This document shows, piece after piece, positions 1 through 8,730 of a stretch of DNA of 64,000 nucleotides. The DNA lies in assembly GCF_003610915.1 (NCBI RefSeq), contig NZ_NSDJ01000002.1, forward strand, positions 248,001-312,000. Reading direction: 5' to 3'. A model generated the notes under the pieces. It ran no database searches. It was not told where the DNA came from and was given only the letters and a program-made list of their open reading frames with translations. The DNA is from Rahnella variigena. Its GTDB lineage: Bacteria; Pseudomonadota; Gammaproteobacteria; Enterobacterales; Enterobacteriaceae. The translations under genes and the position numbers were made by a program. Position 1 is the stretch's first letter. Each line of letters begins with the position of its first letter.

Positions 1-2
1 AC

Positions 3-464
3 ATGGTGGCGATCCCCATTGGTCCGCGTATTCAGCGCTACGCCGCTGCCGCGTCACCGGCATATCTTGATGTCCACGGCAGGCCGTCGCATCCGCGGGA
101 TCTGATCCCGCATCGCTGTCTGCGCGGACGCTATGCCAGCGGCATCATGCCCGACTGGGAATTCGAGCGTGAAGGCGAAACCGTCAGCGTGCAGGTGAGC
201 GGTCCGCTGGTGGTCAGCGTGGGTGGCGCGGTCGATCTGGCGGTGGAAGCAGCGATTGCAGGAACGGGGATCATTTATCTGTTTGAAGAATGGTTACGAC
301 CCGCCATCACCAGCGGAAAACTCGAGCCCCTGTTGCAGCCATGGTGGCTGTCTTTTTCCGGTCCGTGGCTTTATTACAACGATCGCCGTCTGATCCCCGC
401 GCCTTTACAGGCATTCATTGATTTTGTGCGCGAAGACAATTTGCGCCGGGAAAACTCACTCTGA
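3..464 (+). CDS. LysR-family transcriptional regulator, C-terminal part (5' end outside window)
   Basis: The reading frame is open at the left window edge, so the DNA-binding helix-turn-helix is not visible. The 153 visible residues look like the second half of a LysR effector-binding domain: a stretch about PAYLDVHGRPSHPRDLIPHRC (the usual 'yl..hG.P..p.dL..H.C' signature), then a small-residue region AAIAGTGIIYLFEEW typical of the 'G.Gia.lp...' segment, and a C-terminal tail containing FIDFVRE. LysR proteins bind a small effector through this domain and control a neighbouring, often divergent, gene; the target is not visible here. The 3' flank has no obvious terminator. Confidence 0.8.
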   Translation: MVAIPIGPRIQRYAAAASPAYLDVHGRPSHPRDLIPHRCLRGRYASGIMPDWEFEREGETVSVQVSGPLVVSVGGAVDLAVEAAIAGTGIIYLFEEWLRPAITSGKLEPLLQPWWLSFSGPWLYYNDRRLIPAPLQAFIDFVREDNLRRENSL

Positions 465-479
465 GCCTGGCGCTGCCTG

Positions 480-958
480 TGTGGTCGCCGCCGGATGATA
501 TGAAGAGGGCGGCTGCCCGGTCACGCGCCGGAACATGGTGGAAAACGACGAGCCGTTGTCGTATCACGGCGTCAGGTTCTTCTGGCATGCTCTTTACCCG
601 CCGGTGTATTCCAGCCGTGCCCGACGTTCTGCATGCCCGGATTTATGTCATCTTGCTGCTGGCGGTGCTGATGGCGATGGCTATTTGAAAACACGAATAA
701 TTAACACAACCATAATATAATTCACGACTATTACCCATGAGGGATATATTTATCCAAAGCTCATAAATAACATTTACCTTAATAAAGGTATAGACCGGAC
801 TTGTTTAACTCTTATTTAGTTTTCCCACCTCAGAATAATAGTATTAAAAATATCCTTTATACACACTGAAGAGATATTAAATAAATTCAGTTCATCGGTA
901 ACAGGTACGAATTTTTCCGGTGGTTCAATACATTATCTGAGGCTGGAATAATCATCTT
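480..958. other. Intergenic stretch without a convincing gene
   Basis: About 480 bases between the LysR gene and the first small exported protein. The first 200 bases are GC-rich and hold overlapping open frames of 61-69 codons, one ending in a hydrophobic run (about IYVILLLAVLMAMAI, ending at 688), which could be decayed coding sequence, but none has a good ribosome site or recognisable domain. From about 690 the composition turns abruptly AT-rich, which fits a promoter region for the gene starting at 959. Confidence 0.4.
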
Positions 959-1486
959 ATGCGTAGAGTTAACCGGGTAAATCTTTTATGGCTTCTGGCC
1001 TTTACGGGGCCAGGGGCGGCTAAAAATGATGCCAGCGAACTGAGTTTGTACTCAATCAATACCGGTTCATTTGTTTACCATATGACGGGTAATGTCGGGG
1101 ATTACAACGAAATTTTCAAGAATAAGTTCTTTTCCGTTGAGCGTAAATTATCTCAGGAGTCGAAGAACAGTATGCTCGTGGGCACGATGAAAAACAGTTT
1201 TAACGATCGCTGTTTGTCGATGGGTATGAGAAGGGATTTACACGAAATCAATTCTAGGTGGATGATAAAAGGGGTCTATGCCTACACCGGTGAGTTCTTT
1301 GCAAAAGCGTTCAGTGACTGCGGCAATCACGGGTCATATCATGATTTTAAAAAAGTCACCGGCATCGGTTTTTCGCCTTACATCTACCACGCTCTCCAGT
1401 ACAATCCGACCACTTTCTTCGGCGTTGAAGCGGGGATTATTGCGCCTGACATTTTTGCAACCAGTATCCAGTGGAGCTTCCGATAA
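959..1486 (+). CDS. Small exported protein of unknown function, paralogue 1
   Basis: A 175-residue protein with a short basic, hydrophobic N-terminus ending near GPGAA that may be a signal peptide, followed by alternating aromatic/polar stretches and a C-terminus in QWSFR. It shares long identical segments with the next gene (LYSINTGSFVYH, KKVTGIGFSPYIYHA, FGVE.GII). Three cysteines are visible, two of them (in DRC and in SDCGNHGS) shared with the paralogue, so a disulfide is possible. The beta-rich pattern suggests a small outer-membrane barrel or periplasmic beta protein; this is inference. The start at 959 has only a weak ribosome site. I do not recognise the family. Confidence 0.6.
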   Translation: MRRVNRVNLLWLLAFTGPGAAKNDASELSLYSINTGSFVYHMTGNVGDYNEIFKNKFFSVERKLSQESKNSMLVGTMKNSFNDRCLSMGMRRDLHEINSRWMIKGVYAYTGEFFAKAFSDCGNHGSYHDFKKVTGIGFSPYIYHALQYNPTTFFGVEAGIIAPDIFATSIQWSFR

Positions 1487-1653
1487 GGTTCTGACATAAA
1501 TAGTTTTTTTCAATGCGATAACGCCTCCCTATATACCGAAAATACCTTTCGGTTCTCCTCCTGATATTCTTTTTATTCACTGCGTCTATACTCAAATTCA
1601 GGCTGATGCTGTTCGATTTTCAATACTTTTTTTTCATTAAGGCGGTGGCTGAC

Positions 1654-2172
1654 GTGCTTAAGAAAACTTTCGGGCTTTCATGCCTGCCGTTATTAGTAGC
1701 CCTGCCTGCGAGCCAGGCAGATCAATTAAACTTATATTCGATTAACACCGGATCCTTCGTTTATCACCTGACCGGTAACCACGGGCAATATACCGAGAAA
1801 TTTGATAACGATTTCTATTCGGTTGAGCGAAAATTCTCTGAAGATTCAAAGTATAGTGTGTTAGTCGGGACGATGAAAAACAGCTTTGATGACCGCTGTA
1901 TCGCCATAGGGATGCGGCGCGACTGGGCGGAGAGCAACACGGGTTGGGTGTTCAAAGGCGTGTACGGTTACACCGGTGAGTTCTTTTTTGATGCCTTCAA
2001 ACACTGCGGCGATGATGGATCTTATGCCGATTTCAAGAAAGTCACCGGCATTGGCTTTTCACCGTATATTTATCACGCCATTCAATACAACTTCACTGAT
2101 TATTTCGGCGTTGAAAGCGGGATTATTATCCCTTCAGTTTTTGTGATCACCGTGCAATGGAGTTTTAGATAA
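1654..2172 (+). CDS. Small exported protein of unknown function, paralogue 2
   Basis: Tandem paralogue of the preceding gene, separated from it by about 170 bases. The frame opens at 1606, but a GTG at 1654, after a GGCGGTGG stretch, gives a cleaner signal peptide (basic LKK, then hydrophobic GLSCLPLLVALPASQA with a likely cut after SQA), giving 172 residues. The mature part begins DQLNLYSINTGSFVYH and ends VQWSFR like its neighbour, with the same two conserved cysteines (in DRC and KHCGDDGS). The signal region and middle differ more than the ends, so the duplication is not recent. Function unknown. Confidence 0.6.
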   Translation: MLKKTFGLSCLPLLVALPASQADQLNLYSINTGSFVYHLTGNHGQYTEKFDNDFYSVERKFSEDSKYSVLVGTMKNSFDDRCIAIGMRRDWAESNTGWVFKGVYGYTGEFFFDAFKHCGDDGSYADFKKVTGIGFSPYIYHAIQYNFTDYFGVESGIIIPSVFVITVQWSFR

Positions 2173-2182
2173 CGCCCCACGC

Positions 2183-2755
2183 TCAACCCAGCAATCCCAG
2201 ATGTTCGACCAGAATCGATGTGCCGATGCCAATCAGTACCACGCCACCGAGGATTTCCGCCCATTTACCGATCGCCGCACCGAGAAAACGGCCCAGCAAC
2301 ATACCGGACGTTGCCATGATGGTGGTGGCCGCGCCAATAGTCAGCGCCATCACCAGAATATTCACCTGAAGGAACGCCAGCCCGACGCCGACGGCCATTG
2401 CATCCAGACTGGTCGCGACGGCGGTGGTGACCAGCAGCCAGAAGCCGTGGCGACGCGGTGCTTCTGTCTCTTCTGCGGTATCTTTTTTAAAGGCTTCCAC
2501 AATCATACGGATACCGAGGATCAGCAGCAGGGTGAACGCCACCCAGTGATCCCAGCTCATAATAAACTGGCTGGCCGCCAGACCAATACCCCAGCCGATG
2601 ACCGGCGTAATCGCTTCGATCACACCAAAAATGAGCCCGGTACGTAATGCCTCTTTAAAGGGCGGACGGTGCAGTGCTGCGCCTTTGCCGATTGCTGCTG
2701 CGAACGCATCCATGGACATGCCGAACGCCAGAATGAGGATTGTGTAAAGTTGCAT
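2183..2755 (-). CDS. mntP: Manganese efflux pump MntP
   Basis: A 190-residue, six-helix inner-membrane protein of the MntP (formerly DUF204/YebN) family, of the usual length. The N-terminus [16 protein letters not shown] and the matching second-half segment [15 protein letters not shown] carry the paired aspartates (about Asp16 and Asp118) of the two-fold repeat that lines the cation path. The protein exports Mn(II). The gene ends 10 bases from the convergent exported-protein gene. Upstream there is no yybP-ykoY-type riboswitch that I can see, but a candidate MntR operator lies at 2877-2898, consistent with induction by manganese. Confidence 0.93.
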   Translation of the reverse strand: MQLYTILILAFGMSMDAFAAAIGKGAALHRPPFKEALRTGLIFGVIEAITPVIGWGIGLAASQFIMSWDHWVAFTLLLILGIRMIVEAFKKDTAEETEAPRRHGFWLLVTTAVATSLDAMAVGVGLAFLQVNILVMALTIGAATTIMATSGMLLGRFLGAAIGKWAEILGGVVLIGIGTSILVEHLGLLG

Positions 2756-2876
2756 AAAACAGACCAGTCAGGCCTTCATGAAGAAAAAAGGCTGTTTATT
2801 AAAAGATGCGCGCAGTTTGCCACAGAACTTAAAATAAAAAAACCATAACTTTCAATGTGTTATAGTATTGGTTAAG

Positions 2877-2898
2877 AATGTTAGCACAGGCTATATTT
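2877..2898 (-). promoter_or_regulatory. Candidate MntR operator upstream of mntP
   Basis: The sequence AATGTTAGCACAGGCTATAT (2877-2896) resembles the enterobacterial MntR box (AACATAGCAAAGGCTATGTT) and shares the 14-base core TAGCACAGGCTATA with the palindrome between mntR and sitA at 37074-37094. It sits about 120 bases upstream of the mntP start. An mntR gene is present in the window. Confidence 0.6.
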
Positions 2899-3021
2899 GG
2901 TTGAAATGCCCGCAAATTGCTGAAAATGGCATCGGCAGGAATGAAAAACATCAATCATCATAACGATTTATCGCGAGCCGGTTTTATTCACGGAATCTCA
3001 CCTGCGAAGGCTCGCGCTTCC

Positions 3022-3447
3022 TCATCGTGCGGCGTAAACAATAAACGTCACTACGCCAAATATCTCCAGCGACTCTTCATCCTGGAAAGTGATCGGCTGA
3101 TAATTCGGATTCATCGGTACCAGTTGCAGCACCGGATGAGTCCGCAATTTTTTTACTGTGAATTCCCCGTCCACCGCCGCCACTACGATATCGCCATCAA
3201 CCGCTGTCAGGGCGCTGTCCACCACCAGCAAATCGCCTTCGTTGACGTTGGCATCGCTCATCGAATGGCCGGAAACACGGATAAAATAGGTCGCGCTGGG
3301 ATGGGCAATCAGCAGCTTGTTCAGATCGATACGCGACTCCACGTAATCCTGCGCCGGAGACGGAAAGCCGCAAGGCACGCGATCCAGGAATAACGGCAGG
3401 GTGATTTTTTGCAGATGTTCTGCGGGTGTGTACAACATCATACTCAT
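3022..3447 (-). CDS. umuD: UmuD-like DNA polymerase V accessory protein (orphan)
   Basis: A 141-residue S24/LexA-type self-cleaving protein, the length of UmuD. It has the cleavage site Cys26-Gly27 in VPCGFPSPA, the catalytic serine in SGHSMSDA (Ser62) and the catalytic lysine in FTVKKL (Lys99), matching Cys24-Gly25, Ser60 and Lys97 of E. coli UmuD with a two-residue N-terminal offset. The start may equally be the ATG at 3441. RecA-stimulated cleavage gives UmuD', which normally joins UmuC to form the mutagenic polymerase. No umuC follows: the next gene on this strand is mntP. A consensus SOS box lies directly upstream. Confidence 0.92.
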   Translation of the reverse strand: MSMMLYTPAEHLQKITLPLFLDRVPCGFPSPAQDYVESRIDLNKLLIAHPSATYFIRVSGHSMSDANVNEGDLLVVDSALTAVDGDIVVAAVDGEFTVKKLRTHPVLQLVPMNPNYQPITFQDEESLEIFGVVTFIVYAAR

Positions 3448-3456
3448 TTCTCGAGA

Positions 3457-3476
3457 TACTGGTTTTATATACAGTA
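3457..3476 (-). promoter_or_regulatory. LexA (SOS) box of umuD
   Basis: On the minus strand the sequence is TACTGTATATAAAACCAGTA, an exact CTG-N10-CAG LexA site, nearly identical to the SOS box I recall for E. coli umuDC. It ends about 10 bases before the umuD start codon, so bound LexA would block the promoter. Confidence 0.93.
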
Positions 3477-3481
3477 TTCAC

Positions 3482-3967
3482 GCTGAAGGGGCACGGATCA
3501 AGCCTGTCAGATGAAGAAAATCCTATCTGCCTGTGCGGACAGAAAATTTAGTGTTCCGCCTATATCCTGTTTCACGACGTACAACGGCGTTCAGACCGGG
3601 AGACAATAAAATTATGAGGTTTGTAATTTATTCGAGCTATTTTTAGACAGTAAACAATTGCCCTGTGCAAACTGCACACAAAATAAAGTGTTAAAAGATA
3701 TTATTTTTAGAAAATTAAAATTTCTACGTATTATGGTGTCACATGAAATTTTTAATTATTTAATAGAGGTAGAGAAGTTTCTATAAATGTGTGCTTTTCA
3801 TAAGTAAATAAATGTAATGTATTTATAATGTCATGATTTAATTGATTTAATTTTAATTAAATAAAGTTAATATATTAGTAAGCAGAAAGATATTTAAAAA
3901 GAAAAAGCAATTGTCTATCCTTGCCACTGTATTTTAATTACCTCCCCTCTATTATGGTGATTTATCT
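3482..3967 (+). promoter_or_regulatory. AT-rich leader and promoter region of the type VI secretion locus
   Basis: About 490 bases with no gene, strongly AT-rich compared with both sides, as expected for an H-NS-silenced accessory promoter (inference). A possible sigma-70 promoter lies at 3911-3938 (TTGTCT, 16-base spacer, TTTAAT), about 30 bases before the GTG start of tssB. I see no convincing sigma-54 site. Confidence 0.45.
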
Positions 3968-4447
3968 GTGAGCAATACACAACATAAACTTAGCAAAGCT
4001 CGCCCTCCTCGCGTTCAAATAACCTATGACGTGGAAGTTGGCGGCGCTGAATCCAAAAAAGAATTGCCTTTAGTCATGGGCGTTATTGGTGATTTTGCCA
4101 AAGATGAAATGTCTCTGCGCGATCGTCGTTTCACACATATTGATAAAGACAACTTTAACAATGTGATGGAAGGCATGAGCCCGGCAATTGACATGTTGAT
4201 CGAAAGCACATTACCGGAAAAAGAAGGTCAGATGGCCGTTTCGCTGGAATTTAACTGTATGGATGATTTCTCGCCTGAGAATGTGGCTATGCAAGTTGAG
4301 CCTCTGCGCAAACTGCTTGAATTACGTGAACAATTGAGCGATTTGCGTAACCGCACAGCCAGCAATGATCGCCTGAAAGAACAGTTGGTTGAATTGCTTG
4401 AGAGCCTGAATAAAGACGCAGAACCTGCAAAAGGAGATGCTGAATGA
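3968..4447 (+). CDS. tssB: Type VI secretion contractile sheath small subunit TssB (VipA)
   Basis: A 159-residue protein with the TssB hallmark N-terminus (RPPRVQITYDVEVGG) followed by LPLVMGVIGDF and the conserved RDRRFTHIDKDNFNNVM block. TssB pairs with TssC to build the contractile sheath in the cytoplasm. The start is a GTG at 3968; translation begins MSNTQHKLSKARPP. It is the first gene of the locus, and its stop overlaps the tssC start by four bases, indicating coupled translation. Confidence 0.97.
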   Translation: MSNTQHKLSKARPPRVQITYDVEVGGAESKKELPLVMGVIGDFAKDEMSLRDRRFTHIDKDNFNNVMEGMSPAIDMLIESTLPEKEGQMAVSLEFNCMDDFSPENVAMQVEPLRKLLELREQLSDLRNRTASNDRLKEQLVELLESLNKDAEPAKGDAE

Positions 4448-5925
4448 GTGATATTCAGGTCATGAATACCTCAGCGCCGGCTGAGCAATCAAATGATTAT
4501 CTTGATCAGATCATCGATAATACTCAGGCTATTCGCCGGGAATCTGATCGGCATAAAGTAAAAACGCAGCTGGATAACTTCCTGTCTGAAGTGGCATCCG
4601 GTGCGGTCATTGTGTCTAATGATCTGGTGGGAAGCATTGAAGCCCGTATTGCCGCCATTGATGAATTGTTATCTTCCCAGGTCAGCAAAATTATCCAGGC
4701 GCCGGAATTTCAGCGTATGGAATCCTCCTGGCGCGGTCTGCACAAGCTTGTGCAAAGCAGCGTGACAGAAAATACCAAAGTGCGCGTTTTTAACTGCACG
4801 AAGAAAGAACTGCTGCGTGATTTTAAATCAGCCTCCGATTTTGATCAGTCTTCCTTATTTAAAAGCATTTATGAAAGCGAATACGGCACCTTTGGGGGCG
4901 ATCCTTATTCTGCTTTTGTCGGTGATTTCGAATTTGATTCCATGCCGGAAGACCTGCAATTGCTGGAACAGATTTCTCATGTCGCTGCCGCAGCACATGC
5001 ACCTTTCCTGAGTGCCGCGAATCCAGGCATGTTCGGTATGGGCTCGTATTCTGAGATGCCGCGTCCGCGTGATCTGGGCAAGTTATTTGATACCTCTGAT
5101 TATGCCCGCTGGAAATCATTCCGCCAGAGCGACGACTCCCGTTATGTTGGCTTAACACTGCCGCGTGTTATCGGGCGCCTGCCTTATGGCGCTAAAACCG
5201 TGTCTGTAGAGGCCTTCAATTTCGAAGAAAAAATTGCAGAAAACAATGATGGTGCAAGCTACCTATGGGTGAATGCTGCGTATGAATTAGCGGGCCGTAT
5301 GGTCGAAGCTTTCGAAGAACATGGCTGGTGCGCTGCGATCCGCGGTGTCGAAGGCGGTGGTCTGGTCAAATCCTTGCCGACCTATAACTATATTTCGCAA
5401 ACTGGCGAAAAAGTCATGCAATGCCCGACTGAAGTAGCGATTTCCGATCGTCGCGAAAAAGAATTAGCCGATCTGGGCTTTATTCCGTTGGTTTATTGCA
5501 AAGGCACGGATTATGCGGCGTTCTTCGCTGTGCAATCAACAAATAAACCGCGCAAATATGATTCTGAACTGGCTAATGCGAATGCTAAATTGTCCAGTCA
5601 GTTGCAATATATTATGACAACGTCGCGCTTTGCTCATTATTTAAAATCCATCGTGCGCGATAAAGTGGGCAGTTTTATGTCCAAATCTGAATGCCAGCAT
5701 TTCCTGCAGAATTGGATCAACCAATATGTGGTGGGTTCCGACAATGTAGGGCCAACAATTAAAGCCAGTCATCCATTGCGTGAGGCAGTTGTGGAAGTTG
5801 TTGATGTCCCAGGTTCACCAGGCAGTTATCGCGCCGTTGCGTATTTGAAACCGCATTTCCAGCTTGAAGGTCTCAGCATGTCGCTGCGTCTGGTAGCGGA
5901 ACTCCCTGCATCAACCGGTGCATAA
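4444..5925 (+). CDS. tssC: Type VI secretion contractile sheath large subunit TssC (VipB)
   Basis: 493 residues, the usual length of TssC. Family signatures include the ESSWRGLHKLV segment near residue 97 and the middle FVGDFEFD block, followed by LPRVIGRLPYG and the C-terminal PGSPGSYRAVAYLKPHFQLEGLSMSLRLVAELP. TssC forms the outer layer of the sheath, is the ClpV recognition partner together with TssB, and wraps the Hcp tube. It overlaps tssB by four bases and is followed 29 bases later by hcp. Confidence 0.97.
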   Translation: MSDIQVMNTSAPAEQSNDYLDQIIDNTQAIRRESDRHKVKTQLDNFLSEVASGAVIVSNDLVGSIEARIAAIDELLSSQVSKIIQAPEFQRMESSWRGLHKLVQSSVTENTKVRVFNCTKKELLRDFKSASDFDQSSLFKSIYESEYGTFGGDPYSAFVGDFEFDSMPEDLQLLEQISHVAAAAHAPFLSAANPGMFGMGSYSEMPRPRDLGKLFDTSDYARWKSFRQSDDSRYVGLTLPRVIGRLPYGAKTVSVEAFNFEEKIAENNDGASYLWVNAAYELAGRMVEAFEEHGWCAAIRGVEGGGLVKSLPTYNYISQTGEKVMQCPTEVAISDRREKELADLGFIPLVYCKGTDYAAFFAVQSTNKPRKYDSELANANAKLSSQLQYIMTTSRFAHYLKSIVRDKVGSFMSKSECQHFLQNWINQYVVGSDNVGPTIKASHPLREAVVEVVDVPGSPGSYRAVAYLKPHFQLEGLSMSLRLVAELPASTGA

Positions 5926-5954
5926 ATATTTAATCAACACTATAAGGAAATACC

Positions 5955-6446
5955 ATGGCTACTGAATCCCTTTTTATGCAAATTGAAGGCGTTAAAGGCA
6001 CCGTAAGTAATAAAGGTTTTGAGGGTTGGATTGCTGTTGAGAATATGAACTTCGGTGTGTATTGCTCTGCAAAAATCGATAATGCCAGCGGTCAGGTAAA
6101 CAGCGATGGCGTGAATTTTGATGCGATTTCATTCTCAAAAGTAATGGACACCACTTCAACGCAACTGGCTAACATGGTTGCTCAGGGCACCAATCTTAAA
6201 CAAATCTCCATTGTTAAAGCATTGTTCCAGGGCGAAAAAATGGTTCAGGCGTTGAAACTGACCTACAAAAACTGTGTGCTGACCAGCTACAACTTTGCTG
6301 CTTACTCTGAAGGTGAAGTGCCGAGTGAAAATCTGAGCTTCGTCTTTGGTCAGATGACATTCGAAACCAATATGGTTGAGCCAGACGGTAAAACCAGCAA
6401 ACAAGGTCCTGTGGGCTGGAATTTGGTTGAGAATACCAAGCTGTAA
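5955..6446 (+). CDS. hcp: Type VI secretion tube protein Hcp (TssD)
   Basis: 163 residues beginning MATESLFMQIEGVKG with the beta-barrel pattern of Hcp1, including AISFSKVMDTTSTQLANM and a C-terminal TYKNCVLTSYNF block. Hcp hexamers stack into the expelled inner tube and also chaperone small effectors. A good ribosome site (AAGGAAA, about 5 bases before the ATG) fits the high expression usual for Hcp. There is no C-terminal extension that would make it an evolved effector-carrying Hcp. Confidence 0.96.
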   Translation: MATESLFMQIEGVKGTVSNKGFEGWIAVENMNFGVYCSAKIDNASGQVNSDGVNFDAISFSKVMDTTSTQLANMVAQGTNLKQISIVKALFQGEKMVQALKLTYKNCVLTSYNFAAYSEGEVPSENLSFVFGQMTFETNMVEPDGKTSKQGPVGWNLVENTKL

Positions 6447-6498
6447 TTTTTCAAATCATCAGTGCATGTTTCGACATGCACTGTTTCACGGTGTGTTA

Positions 6499-6915
6499 AT
6501 GAAAAGTTTATTACAGCAATTATCTGATGATAATCCGAAAGACCAAAATTGTCCTGATGTGGCCGAAGACAAAAGCAGCATGTTAATTGAAGAGATATTG
6601 CTGCTTTTGTCTTCACGCCCCAGAAGTTATCGAATTGATAAAACGCCATTAATTAATGAATCCATTCTTAATTATGGTGTGAGTGATGTATTTGCCAGCG
6701 ATACACCTCGCCTTGAACGTAATGCCATTATGCAGTCCCGTATTGAAATTGCATTGCAACGATTTGAACCGAGGTTGAAAAATATCCGCGTTACGCCAGG
6801 AAATGAGCACGGAAGTTTGTGTTCATTCATCATTGACGCTGAGACTTCTGCTGGTGAAGTTCGCTACCGGCTTATATGGGACGATGTTATCAGTCAATTT
6901 TCTCTGCGTGAGTGA
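6499..6915 (+). CDS. tssE: Type VI secretion baseplate protein TssE (gp25-like)
   Basis: 138 residues from the ATG at 6499 (MKSLLQQLSDD); the frame is open further upstream but that part overlaps hcp and does not look coding. It carries the gp25/TssE pattern LINESILNYGVSDVFA followed by IEIALQRFEPRLKNIRV, the 'I..AL..FEPRL..i.V' motif of the wedge protein. TssE joins TssF and TssG in the baseplate wedge that starts sheath assembly. It lies between hcp and tssF, 12 bases before tssF. Confidence 0.93.
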   Translation: MKSLLQQLSDDNPKDQNCPDVAEDKSSMLIEEILLLLSSRPRSYRIDKTPLINESILNYGVSDVFASDTPRLERNAIMQSRIEIALQRFEPRLKNIRVTPGNEHGSLCSFIIDAETSAGEVRYRLIWDDVISQFSLRE

Positions 6916-6927
6916 CAGGTATTAATT

Positions 6928-8730
6928 ATGTTAGCGAAAAAATTAATTTCTTATTATCAGAATGAACTCGCTTACCTGAAAACGCAGGGAAAGGCCTTCG
7001 CACGCCATTTTCCCAAGGTCGCCAGACGTTTAGGCATGTCAGAAGGAACATCAGAAGATCCGCATATTGAGCGAATGATCGAGTCTTTTGCCCTGGTGAC
7101 TGCCCAAATTCAGCAGCGACTTGATGAGGATATGCCGGAAGTCACTGATGCATTACTGACGGTTCTGGCACCGCAGTTTCTGCGTCCTTTTCCTTCGGTG
7201 TGCATCGTGCAAATGTTGCCGGATAGTAAGGTGAGTGCGCTGACGGCCAGTAACCGTATCGACGCTGGTACCGCGTTATATTCCCGTCCGGTCAACGGGC
7301 AGATTTGTCGTTTTCGCACCACCTATCCGGTGACACTTCAGCCGGTCAGTCTTCACAAAGCCAGTCTGCATCTTGATGATGATGACATGAGCTGGAGTCT
7401 GAAAATGCAGCTGTCAGTCTGGCCTGGCGCTACGCTGACGGCGGAGACGCTGAGGATCCATCTGCGTGGTACCAGCACCATCGTTAACATCTTTTATACC
7501 TTGCTGTGCAGTGAAGTGGAGAGTCTGTCTCTTTTTGCGCAAGACCACTGTCATAGCTTGTCGCCGCAGGCGATACATGCCGTGGGCTTTGGCGAGGATG
7601 AAGGGTTGTTGTCCGGGGATTCACGGGTTTCGCCGACGCACAGTTTGTTGCAGGACTATTTTTTCTTCCCGCAAAAGTTTCATTTTATTGATATGCCGCT
7701 GCCCGCGGCAATGGTCGCTGGCGGACAGACAGAATTGTCACTGGTGGTGAAATTTAATCGCTGCGCGATGGCGCGCCAGCTAGAAAAGATAGCCGGTACG
7801 GTGGATGAAAATCTGTTCCTGCTCAATTGCACCCCTGCCATTAACCTGTTCGCGCACCGTGCTGAGCCGATTTCGCCTGACCATGAAACCGCTGAATATC
7901 CGGTGATCCCGGACATCCGTTATCAGGATGCGATGGAAGTCTGGTCTGTGGACAGCGTCAGTGCGATGCGTAAGCAGGGCAATGAAACACGCTCCCGTCC
8001 CATCTATCCGCTGTTTGGGCTGGATCATTCGGCCAGCGACGGTGAGTCCGGGCTTTTCTGGCAATGCATGCGTCGTGAAACCCTGCTCAATGAGGGCGTG
8101 GCGTCCACGTTGTTTATCGCTTTTTCTGACCGGGGAGAAAAACCGCTGGTGCCCGGCTGCGATATTGTCAGTCTGAATCTGTCCTGTACCAACCGGGATG
8201 TGCCCGCCGCTATGCGTAATGGCGATCCTGACGGCGATTTTGAATCAGAACTGCCGATTGCGGGCATGAAAATTATCGCGCTGACACGCCCGACGTTGCC
8301 GGTCAGACCGCCAGTGAAACAGGCTACTCGCTGGCGTCTTATTTCTCAGCTTTCGCTCAATCATATGCTGATCAGTGGGCCGGAAGGCGCACGCGTCCTT
8401 AAAGAGTCGCTGGCGTTGTACAACTTTACGGATAATCCAGGCATTAGCCGTCTGATTAATCTGATTAAAAGCGTCAGTGCCCGCCCCGTTGTCGCCCGCC
8501 TGAATCCACAGGATCCCCGTTCAATGGCGCGCGGCATTGAAATTCGTATGACCTTTGCCGGTGAGGCTGCCGAAGAGGTTGAGTATTTTTTGCTGTGCCG
8601 TTTTATCGACTGCTTCCTGGCGCTGTATTCCCCAGTCAACAGCTTTACCCGCGTAGTGACCTGCATCGATGGCCGCGATGAAACAGCATGTACCTGGCCC
8701 GTTCGCGCGGGACGACTGTTATGGATCTGA
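6928..8730 (+). CDS. tssF: Type VI secretion baseplate protein TssF (VasA)
   Basis: 600 residues, typical for TssF. The N-terminus YYQNELAYLKTQGKAFARHFPKVARRLGM and DPHIERMIESFA are family hallmarks, as is the DALLTVLAPQFLRPFPSVCIVQ segment. Two TssF copies with one TssG form the baseplate wedge. The stop overlaps the likely tssG start by ten bases. Confidence 0.97.
   Translation: MLAKKLISYYQNELAYLKTQGKAFARHFPKVARRLGMSEGTSEDPHIERMIESFALVTAQIQQRLDEDMPEVTDALLTVLAPQFLRPFPSVCIVQMLPDSKVSALTASNRIDAGTALYSRPVNGQICRFRTTYPVTLQPVSLHKASLHLDDDDMSWSLKMQLSVWPGATLTAETLRIHLRGTSTIVNIFYTLLCSEVESLSLFAQDHCHSLSPQAIHAVGFGEDEGLLSGDSRVSPTHSLLQDYFFFPQKFHFIDMPLPAAMVAGGQTELSLVVKFNRCAMARQLEKIAGTVDENLFLLNCTPAINLFAHRAEPISPDHETAEYPVIPDIRYQDAMEVWSVDSVSAMRKQGNETRSRPIYPLFGLDHSASDGESGLFWQCMRRETLLNEGVASTLFIAFSDRGEKPLVPGCDIVSLNLSCTNRDVPAAMRNGDPDGDFESELPIAGMKIIALTRPTLPVRPPVKQATRWRLISQLSLNHMLISGPEGARVLKESLALYNFTDNPGISRLINLIKSVSARPVVARLNPQDPRSMARGIEIRMTFAGEAAEEVEYFLLCRFIDCFLALYSPVNSFTRVVTCIDGRDETACTWPVRAGRLLWI

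Noticed and set aside
479..720. Two overlapping frames of 61-69 codons after the LysR gene
   Set aside because: No ribosome site, no recognisable domain, and each contradicts the other; kept only as possible decayed sequence.
2756..3021. Possible yybP-ykoY manganese riboswitch before mntP
   Set aside because: I could not find the conserved paired elements of that riboswitch; only the MntR-like site stands out.
3482..3967. Possible sigma-54 promoter for the T6SS locus
   Set aside because: GGCA and TTGC elements exist but not at the required GG-N10-GC spacing.
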